The notes beneath the pieces were generated by a model, which was given only the letters and a program-made list of their open reading frames with translations, had not been told where the DNA came from and did not search any database. Shown one piece after another: positions 57,999-64,000 of a stretch of DNA of 64,000 nt. The DNA lies in the NCBI RefSeq assembly GCF_011045095.1, contig NZ_JAALDL010000015.1, positions 62,001 to 126,000 of the forward strand. The letters are read 5' to 3'. The DNA comes from Grimontia sedimenti (GTDB lineage: Bacteria > Pseudomonadota > Gammaproteobacteria > Enterobacterales > Vibrionaceae). Position 1 is the first letter of the stretch. Each line of letters opens with the position of its first letter. A program made the position numbers and the translations under genes.

Positions 57999-58979
57999 AT
58001 GTTTAAACCAATAACGTCAGAAGCAATATCACTCATCAGGCAGGGACATCGATATTCTCCAGTCTTTGGGCCAAGGCTTTCCAACCACTTGCCCATGGCG
58101 CTGATTGCCATGTCCCGGCTAGGTGCCTCATCAAAGGACTTACATGACGAGTTCCAACAGGCAACACCTCATCTAGAAGCGGAAAAAAATCCTGTTACCC
58201 CTCAAGCATTAAAGCTTGGGGAGAAAACACACAATGCGGATTTCGTGCTCTATTACAGCAAGGATCTGGAAACTAAAGGCATTGAAGCAACATTAAAGGA
58301 GGCTTTGCCAACCTTACTACCCGGTATAGCTGCAGGTTCTTTCCATGCCTTAATTCGCCTCGCCTATGCGGTGGAAGGTGAAGATTTCACTGAAATCAGT
58401 CACGCGCTCGCCTACTGGTCGTCCGGATTTACGCCGCTAGGGAAGCTGCAATATGCCACGGATAAAGACACCGTTTCCCATCTCAATGAAGCACTTGGGG
58501 TAATGCGGGATCACACCTATCGAGAAGGGATCATCATCGATCATGTCGAAGAATTACGGGAACTTGCTAAGTACCATGCTGTTTCCACACAGCCAGCTTC
58601 ATTGACCAAAGAGTCCGTTGCCATTGTGGTGCTCTCGCAATATGCCGCGAGCAATGATTTCACCTTGCTACATGGCGTAACCGGCTTTCAGGCTCTGCTA
58701 TCACTCGCGCCGTTTATCGACAATTTTGATTTCGCTCTCGACTGTTTCTGGCAGGCCTATGTCGGTGCAGCATGCACTGCGGAATACCGTGAGCCTGCCA
58801 CTCTCGAATGCAGAAATATCCAACCAGATTGGGAGATTTGGTTTAACCAGGCGCTGGCAACACAAGACGATCACACCATCAAACTTATCTACAGCTGCGC
58901 CCGGATCTATAACGAATTACAACTGGACGAAGCGCTATTCGCAATCAACGTCAGGCTAGGGTCTGTTGACCTTTGGTGA
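57999..58979 (+). CDS. Questin-oxidase family protein (DUF4243), 3' end supplied by an inserted element
   Basis: A 326-residue soluble protein of the questin-oxidase/DUF4243 family, named after a fungal Baeyer-Villiger-type ring-opening enzyme that uses NADPH. Matching features are the histidine-rich helices NHLPMALIAMSRLG, AGSFHALIRLAYAVEGED with ALAYWSSGFTP, and LLHGVTGFQALL. The bacterial role is unknown. Its last six codons (GSVDLW) and TGA stop are encoded by the left terminal repeat of a MITE-like element that starts at 58958, so the native C-terminus has been replaced or truncated. AGAGAAG precedes the ATG. The rest of the protein looks intact. Confidence 0.85.
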   Translation: MFKPITSEAISLIRQGHRYSPVFGPRLSNHLPMALIAMSRLGASSKDLHDEFQQATPHLEAEKNPVTPQALKLGEKTHNADFVLYYSKDLETKGIEATLKEALPTLLPGIAAGSFHALIRLAYAVEGEDFTEISHALAYWSSGFTPLGKLQYATDKDTVSHLNEALGVMRDHTYREGIIIDHVEELRELAKYHAVSTQPASLTKESVAIVVLSQYAASNDFTLLHGVTGFQALLSLAPFIDNFDFALDCFWQAYVGAACTAEYREPATLECRNIQPDWEIWFNQALATQDDHTIKLIYSCARIYNELQLDEALFAINVRLGSVDLW

Positions 58980-59223
58980 TGATTTTTGCAGCTGTTTGTG
59001 GGGGCTTTATGCAAGGCGGAGGCTTCGATGTGTAGCTTGTCTACATGAGAATCCGATAACGCAGGAGAAAGTCCCCACAAACGCTGCCCAGAGGGTTCTG
59101 CCATAAGCGTTTTATGCTTTGTTGAGGTGTATTTGCTTAGAGTGACTAGGCGGCACACACCTCGCCGCGCCTAAAACGCTTATGGACAGAACAAAATTTA
59201 ACCACCAAAGGTCAACAGACCCT
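58958..59223. mobile_element. MITE-like element with 21-bp terminal inverted repeats and two internal hairpins
   Basis: The 266-bp element has perfect 21-bp ends, beginning AGGGTCTGTTGACC (58958-58978) and ending GGTCAACAGACCCT (59203-59223). Inside are two long near-perfect inverted repeats: 58988-59008 with 59068-59087 (one bulge, one mismatch) and 59095-59114 with 59172-59192 (one bulge). There is no transposase gene. I see no convincing target-site duplication. It is inserted in the 3' end of the questin-oxidase-like gene and ends 12 bases before the flavodoxin start. The ends resemble insertion-sequence termini, so it is probably mobilised in trans. Confidence 0.8.
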
Positions 59224-59235
59224 GTGGGTATCTTT

Positions 59236-59787
59236 ATGAAAAAAATCGCCATTGTTTATTTCTCACAAACCGGTAGTACGGATGCACTGGCTAAAGCCGT
59301 GGCATGCGGCGCAGAAACGCAAGGGGCACAGGTGTTTGCTTACCGCATATTAGGTTCGGACATCGTTGAAGGACGCTTCAAAAACGACGCGTTATTCGAA
59401 GAGCTCAGTGAAATGGATGCCATCATCTTCGGCTCACCAACATACATGGGCGGTCCGACAGCACAATTCAAAGCTTTTGCTGATGCGAGCAGTGAAAGTT
59501 GGTCCAAGCAGCGATGGAAGAATAAGCTCGCTGCTGGGTTTACCATTGGCGGCAGCCCTTGTGGCGAAGTACAAAGCACGGTGGAATATTTCAATGTACT
59601 GGCTACTCAGCACAGTATGCTTTGGGTGGGCATTGATGCGCCAGAAGGCGCACTCAGCAAAGACTTTAACCGTCTGAATGCGTCGATTGGCGCAGTTGCA
59701 CTGGCTGATACAGAGAGTGGTCTTCATCCGGTGGATGCAAAAACAGCGGTGCGATTAGGTGAGCGGGTGGCGGAGCTGATTCGATAG
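59236..59787 (+). CDS. Flavodoxin-fold protein (WrbA/NADPH-dependent FMN reductase-like)
   Basis: A 183-residue flavodoxin-fold protein. The FMN phosphate-binding loop is FSQTGSTDALAKAV, and the second flavin loop is GSPTYMGGPTAQFKAF, as in WrbA-type proteins; FTIGGSPCGEVQST replaces the usual third loop. It probably acts as an FMN-dependent quinone reductase or electron carrier. The start is ATG 59236 (MKKIAIVYFSQTG); a longer frame from 59182 reads through the mobile element and is rejected. Only 12 bases of native sequence, without a good Shine-Dalgarno, remain between the element and the ATG, so translation or transcription may be altered. Confidence 0.88.
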   Translation: MKKIAIVYFSQTGSTDALAKAVACGAETQGAQVFAYRILGSDIVEGRFKNDALFEELSEMDAIIFGSPTYMGGPTAQFKAFADASSESWSKQRWKNKLAAGFTIGGSPCGEVQSTVEYFNVLATQHSMLWVGIDAPEGALSKDFNRLNASIGAVALADTESGLHPVDAKTAVRLGERVAELIR

Positions 59788-59804
59788 TAGCTAACTAAAT
59801 TTAG

Positions 59805-59831
59805 AAAAAAGGCGCCGTTCGGCGCCTTTTT
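59805..59831. terminator. Bidirectional terminator between the flavodoxin gene and tyrS
   Basis: AAGGCGCC / GGCGCCTT with a GTTC loop, A-run before and T-run after. Confidence 0.88.
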
Positions 59832-59836
59832 CGTGA

Positions 59837-61023
59837 TTATGCTAGCGTGATACGGGCAAATTTGCGTTTACCGACCTGGTAAACGGCAGTACCGGCTGCT
59901 GGTACCAGCTTGGTATCGTCCAACTTCTCGCCATCGATTTTCACCGCACCCTGGCGGATCATACGCATTGCGTCCGAGGTTGAACCTACCAGTGCTGCAT
60001 CTTTCAGCAGATTAGCGATAGCGACACCTTGCTCGAAAGAAAACTCTGGCATTTCGTCAGGCATTGCACCCTTCTGAAAACGGTTGATGAACTCTGCTTC
60101 TGCCGCTTCTGCATCCGCTTCAGAATGGAAACGAGCAATAATTTCTTTCGCCAGCAGGATCTTCACGTCACGTGGGTTGCGGCCATTAGCAATTTCTTCT
60201 TTAAGGCCCGCAATCTCTTCCAATGGACGGAACGACAACAGTTCGTAGTAGTTCCACATCAGATCGTCAGAGATAGACATGATTTTACCGAACATTTCAG
60301 TCGGTACATCGCTGATGCCGATGTAGTTGTTTGCCGACTTCGACATTTTCTTCACGCCATCCAGACCCACCAACAAAGGCATGGTGATCACGACTTGCTG
60401 TGATTGGCCGTTTTGCTTTTGCAGCTCACGACCCATCAGCAGGTTGAACTTCTGGTCAGTACCACCCAGTTCAACATCAGCTTCCAGCGCCACTGAGTCA
60501 TAACCTTGCAGGAGCGGATAAATGAACTCGTGGATCGCGATTGGCTGGTTGTTGCTGTAACGCTTTTTGAAATCGTCACGCTCAAGCATACGTGCAACGG
60601 TAGAGCTTGCTGCCAGACGGATCATGCCATCCGTACCCAGCTCACTCAGCCAGCTTGAGTTGAACTCAATGCGGGTTTTCTCTGGATCCAGAATTTTGAA
60701 GATCTGCTCTTGTAAGTCTCAGCATTGCTCAGAACTTGCTCACGCGTCAGCGGTGGACGCGTTGCGTTCTTACCGCTTGGGTCACCTACCATCGCGGTAT
60801 AATCACCGATCAGGAAGATAACTTCATGGCCCAGCTCCTGGAAGGCACGCAATTTATTCATGATCACAGTGTGACCAAGGTGAATATCCGGTGCAGTTGG
60901 ATCCGCGCCCAACTTGATACGAAGAGGACGGTTCTCTTTCAGTTTTGCAATGAGTCCCTCTTCAGGAATCAACTCCTCAACACCACGCTTAATTTCAGCT
61001 AGCGCGGCTTCAATGCTCGCCAT
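59837..61023 (-). pseudogene. tyrS: Tyrosyl-tRNA synthetase with a single-base frameshift
   Basis: TyrS charges tRNA-Tyr. The N-terminal part (from ATG 61023, [14 protein letters not shown]) has the HIGH-like motif PDIHLGHTV, and the C-terminal part in another frame has the KMSKS motif ([11 protein letters not shown]) and an S4 RNA-binding domain ([12 protein letters not shown]). Near 60709-60712 one base is missing: the frame reads [11 protein letters not shown] where the family has ETYKEQIFKIL, which the next frame supplies. With one base restored the product would be about 395 residues, the normal size of this TyrRS type. Either a real inactivating mutation (then a second tyrS is needed, as some vibrios have) or a sequencing error. 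Confidence 0.9.
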
Positions 61024-61212
61024 ATTTTATCGCTCCCACAGAATCGGCATTTTTTCGTAAGCCGACATACTACTTGAATAGCGATGGTTTTTGAAACCAG
61101 TTAGACTTGTTAGTAGAGAAAAGGAATGCTTAAGCCGATCGGTTTTTTCGAGAAAGTTGGCACAAACAAGCAGCTCCCTGTTTAATTCACTTTCCTTAAC
61201 GACTGTTTTTTA

Positions 61213-62532
61213 ATGCCTGTTAAACATATTGCTGCGCTACCTAGACTTCACCAAGTCTTGATCATGGCTCTCAGTGCCCTTGTTGTGGTGCTGATTTTGC
61301 TCCCCACCGAAACTCCAGCTTCACATCCGGATGCCAAGTTCGAGGTGGGAAAACAATACCCAATTCCTCTCGATACCGTTTCCTTACTTCCACCTGAAAA
61401 TGAGCAACAGCCCGTGCAGGCTTACGCCCCCTTGGAGTGGCATAAGTTCAAGGTGAAAGCCGGTGATAGCTTGGCTGTGATTTTTAACCGAGTAGGGATA
61501 AGCCCCACCACCCTTTACCGGCTGATTAACAGTGATAAAGGCACCAAATCGTTAGCCTCGTTGAAAGTGGGGGATGAAATTCACCTTGGGTTTGACGAAA
61601 ACGGCCTTTTTACCCAGCTCGTGCAGCCGAAAAACGCCAATGAAAAGCTGGTAGTGACCCGCATTGGTGATGAGTTCTTTTCGAAAACAGAATCCAAACA
61701 GGTCGATACTCAGGTGAATTTTGCCTCAGCCACTATCACCTCCAGCTTCTGGAATGCTGGGGTCAGTGCAGGACTCAACGCCAATCAAATCATGGAGCTG
61801 GCAGGCATTTTCGGTTGGGACATCGACTTCGCTCTCGACATTCGTCAGGGCGACAAATTTTCGGTGCTGTTTGAAGAGCAGTTGGTTGAAGGTGAAATGA
61901 TTGGCCGAGGTAATATTCTTGCCGCGACATTTACCAACCAGGGCGAAACCTTCACTGCTATCCGCTCTGAAACCGGTAAGTATTATGATGAGAAAGGCCG
62001 CGCAATGAGAAAAGCCTTCCTGCGCTCACCTGTTAACTTCCGGTACGTCAGTTCAAACTTCAACCCACGCCGCCTGCACCCTGTGACGGGTCGCGTTAAA
62101 GCACACCGCGGCACAGATTATGTCGCACCTGTTGGTACACCGATTTGGGCGGCAGGCGATGGTGTCGTGATGAAGTCGGCCTACAACAAATTCAATGGCC
62201 ACTACGTTTTCATCCGTCATAGCTCAACCTACATCACCAAGTACCTTCACCTGACCAAGCGCAAAGTGAAAACGGGTCAGCGCGTCAAACAAGGACAAAC
62301 CATTGGTACACTCGGTGGCACTGGCCGCGTGACAGGCCCTCACCTTCACTACGAATTTCTGGTAAACGGTGTTCATAAGAACCCAAGAACCGTCAAATTG
62401 CCGCAATCGAAATCACTGGCAGGTAAGGAAAAGACCGCTTTTATTGAACTGGCTAAAGACCGCATGGCACAACTCAATAAGTTCGAGCAATTGTTAGCAT
62501 CCATCGGCACCCTAGAACGCGTTTCTTCTTAG
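61213..62532 (+). CDS. M23 family peptidoglycan DD-endopeptidase (MepM-like)
   Basis: A 439-residue envelope protein with an N-terminal membrane anchor (about 15-32), an OapA/LysM-like region (WHKFKVKAGDSLAVIFNRVGIS, about 77-125) and a C-terminal lysostaphin-type M23 peptidase domain. Zinc ligands are visible in HRGTDYVAPVGTPIWAAGDG and in GPHLHYEF (the HxH motif). It cuts D-Ala-meso-DAP crosslinks so that new peptidoglycan can be inserted. The architecture is that of E. coli MepM and vibrio Shy endopeptidases. It is divergent from tyrS. The ATG at 61213 has no strong Shine-Dalgarno, but the family starts there. Confidence 0.92.
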   Translation: MPVKHIAALPRLHQVLIMALSALVVVLILLPTETPASHPDAKFEVGKQYPIPLDTVSLLPPENEQQPVQAYAPLEWHKFKVKAGDSLAVIFNRVGISPTTLYRLINSDKGTKSLASLKVGDEIHLGFDENGLFTQLVQPKNANEKLVVTRIGDEFFSKTESKQVDTQVNFASATITSSFWNAGVSAGLNANQIMELAGIFGWDIDFALDIRQGDKFSVLFEEQLVEGEMIGRGNILAATFTNQGETFTAIRSETGKYYDEKGRAMRKAFLRSPVNFRYVSSNFNPRRLHPVTGRVKAHRGTDYVAPVGTPIWAAGDGVVMKSAYNKFNGHYVFIRHSSTYITKYLHLTKRKVKTGQRVKQGQTIGTLGGTGRVTGPHLHYEFLVNGVHKNPRTVKLPQSKSLAGKEKTAFIELAKDRMAQLNKFEQLLASIGTLERVSS

Positions 62533-62573
62533 CTGTTTGATGATAGTTTTTTGAAAGTAGTGGTTTGATAGAA

Positions 62574-62606
62574 AATAAAAAGCAGCGCTTATGCGCTGCT
62601 TTTTTG
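62574..62606. terminator. Bidirectional terminator between the M23 gene and the RND gene
   Basis: AGCAGCGC / GCGCTGCT with a TTAT loop, A-run before and T-run after. Confidence 0.88.
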
Positions 62607-62623
62607 AACGTCAGAATTCCGCC

Positions 62624-64000
62624 TCAAAGCTGAGGCTCAGCTTCCCGTTGTGGCTTTGGGAGCGTCGAATCCTTCTCTTCGGTTTGCCAAATCATATTGG
62701 TTTCTTTCTTCACCCTTTTTGGCTCACGGGCCAGCATCAGAAGACAGGGCGTCAAGACCAACGTCAGTACTGTAGAGAACGCCAAACCACCGGCTACGGC
62801 TGTGGCAAGTTGAGACCACCACTGAGTACTCGGTGCGCCGAACTCAATACCGCGGTTCACCAAGTCAACGTTCATTTCCAGCACCATTGGCATTAGACCC
62901 AGAATCGTCGTTACGGTCGTTAACAGTACTGGGCGTAAACGCTGAGCACCGGTGCGTAAGATGGCGTCAACTTTTTCAAGGCCACGGCGACGCATTACAT
63001 TGTAGGTATCAATCAATACAATGTTGTTGTTCACCACAATCCCCGCAAGCGTAATCACACCAACGCCAGACATGATGACCCCAAACGGACGCTGGAATAC
63101 AAGAAGGCCAAGGAACACACCGACTGTCGAGAACAAGACTGCACTCAAAATCAGGAACGCCTGATAGAAGCTGTTGAATTGCGTAATAAGGATCAAAGCC
63201 ATTGCCGCCAATGCCGCCATAAAGGCTGTCATCAGGAAGGCAGAGCTTTCATCCTGCTCCTCGTTCTGACCACGCAAGATCACTCGCACTTCTGGCGACA
63301 ATCCCAGCGCTTCAATCTGCTCATTCAGTCCCGGCAGCGACAGACTGAGGTTATAACCTTCCGTCATATCGGCCATCACTTTCACAACACGTCTGCCGTC
63401 AACACGGTCAATGTTGCCTTGCTTTGGCTCTGGCTTAATTTGGGCAAAATTGGTGATAGGTACCAATCCATAAGCAGTTTTAACGCGAAGCTCATCAAAA
63501 CGGCCGATATCGCGCTTTTCTTCCGGATAACGCACCAGAATATCAACTTCCTCAGTAGCGTCATCTGGCAGGTAATCACCAATTTTAAGACCGTTGGTCA
63601 CGAACTGTACTGTGTTACCCACCAGCAAAGCATCAGCCCCGTAGCGGGCAGCATCTTCGCGGTTGATATCAATTGACCAATCAATACCCGGCTTAGTCAG
63701 AGTATCGCTGTAGTTGGTAAACGCAGGATCCTGCTCGAGCAGATCGCGGATTTGTTTCGCAGCGGGGGCGATCAGCCTATGGTCTGCAGCGCTGATTTCA
63801 ATCGACAGGTCATGATCGCTCGGCGGCCCTGCATCGGGCTTTTTGAACTCCAGTTCCAAGCCTGACAAATCCGCCGTTTTCTCGCGCAGCTCTTCGATGA
63901 TCTCTTTTACCTTACGACGCTCTTGCCAATCGACAGGCTTCATTTGGATCACGCCAATCTCATCCTGACCACCGGTTTTGGTGTAAACGGATTCAATCTC
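62624..64000 (-). CDS. RND efflux permease (AcrB/HAE1-like), C-terminal part
   Basis: 459 codons are visible, open to the right edge; the complete proteins are about 1000-1050 residues. The visible part contains a periplasmic porter/docking region and the last membrane block with about six helices, including ITQFNSFYQAFLILSAVLFSTVGVFLGLLVF and GVGVITLAGIVVNNNIVLIDTYNVMRRRG, the conserved helix-11 motif, then RLRPVLLTTVTTILGLMPM. It uses proton flow to drive export with a periplasmic adaptor and outer-membrane channel, whose genes probably lie upstream, outside the window. The substrate is unknown. The charged C-terminal tail (KRVKKETNM to EAEPQL) is not distinctive. Confidence 0.92.
   Translation of the reverse strand, partial: EIESVYTKTGGQDEIGVIQMKPVDWQERRKVKEIIEELREKTADLSGLELEFKKPDAGPPSDHDLSIEISAADHRLIAPAAKQIRDLLEQDPAFTNYSDTLTKPGIDWSIDINREDAARYGADALLVGNTVQFVTNGLKIGDYLPDDATEEVDILVRYPEEKRDIGRFDELRVKTAYGLVPITNFAQIKPEPKQGNIDRVDGRRVVKVMADMTEGYNLSLSLPGLNEQIEALGLSPEVRVILRGQNEEQDESSAFLMTAFMAALAAMALILITQFNSFYQAFLILSAVLFSTVGVFLGLLVFQRPFGVIMSGVGVITLAGIVVNNNIVLIDTYNVMRRRGLEKVDAILRTGAQRLRPVLLTTVTTILGLMPMVLEMNVDLVNRGIEFGAPSTQWWSQLATAVAGGLAFSTVLTLVLTPCLLMLAREPKRVKKETNMIWQTEEKDSTLPKPQREAEPQL

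Noticed and set aside
60646-61023. 125-codon N-terminal tyrS frame as a separate small gene
   Set aside because: It matches the N-terminus of TyrS and becomes nonsense after the frameshift point.

Overview
The window reads as chromosomal core DNA from a gammaproteobacterium of the family Vibrionaceae. The evidence is the gene content: a VpsR-type regulator, DUF3545 and DUF6482 proteins, an ArcA/ArcB pair encoded side by side, an E. coli-like xerD-dsbC-recJ-prfB-lysS cluster and two tandem glutamate synthases. I cannot fix the genus; Grimontia, Enterovibrio, Photobacterium and Vibrio are all possible. Genes are dense and most neighbours are separated by clear intrinsic terminators. I see no prophage, CRISPR array, rRNA or tRNA gene.

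Layout. 1-6000: partial rppH, mutH, a DUF6482 gene, the aldo-keto reductase tas, a DUF1127-like gene, a PACE efflux protein and vpsR. 6000-14050: a broken amidohydrolase tail, then lysS, prfB (with its programmed +1 frameshift), recJ, dsbC and xerD on the minus strand, and divergent fldB. 14100-22150: brnQ, trmN6, srmB and two AGCS sodium:amino-acid symporters flanking yaaA. 22550-26000: DUF3545, hemerythrin, the repair pair nfo-ung, and grcA behind a convincing FNR site. 26000-30900: the thrABC operon with a classical thrL attenuator. 31000-40980: aceK, a small outer-membrane barrel, an RraA-fold protein, arcA and arcB (convergent), a PAS-GGDEF diguanylate cyclase and a yhcC-type radical SAM gene. 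41000-53900: two different GOGAT operons in tandem. 54000-57330: mtnN, a cobD/cbiB-like gene, btuF and a TRIC-type channel gene. 57550-59790: a VOC protein, a questin-oxidase-family protein and a flavodoxin. 59800-64000: a frameshifted tyrS, an M23 endopeptidase and the C-terminal part of an RND efflux permease.

Functional themes are nitrogen and amino-acid metabolism (thrABC, two gltBD, brnQ, AGCS carriers), oxygen and redox control (arcA/arcB, FNR-controlled grcA, dsbC, flavodoxins, hemerythrin), DNA repair and chromosome maintenance (mutH, recJ, xerD, nfo, ung) and c-di-GMP signalling (vpsR and a GGDEF enzyme).

I did not find a convincing new multi-gene system. The items most worth a second look are: a 266-bp structured MITE-like element at 58958-59223 that supplies the last codons and stop of the questin-oxidase-like gene; a one-base frameshift in tyrS; an ArcB whose second redox cysteine appears to be tyrosine; a cluster of seven GATC sites just upstream of mutH; a truncated amidohydrolase beside lysS; and several structured leaders (AGCS symporter, arcA, gltB) that match no riboswitch I recognise.
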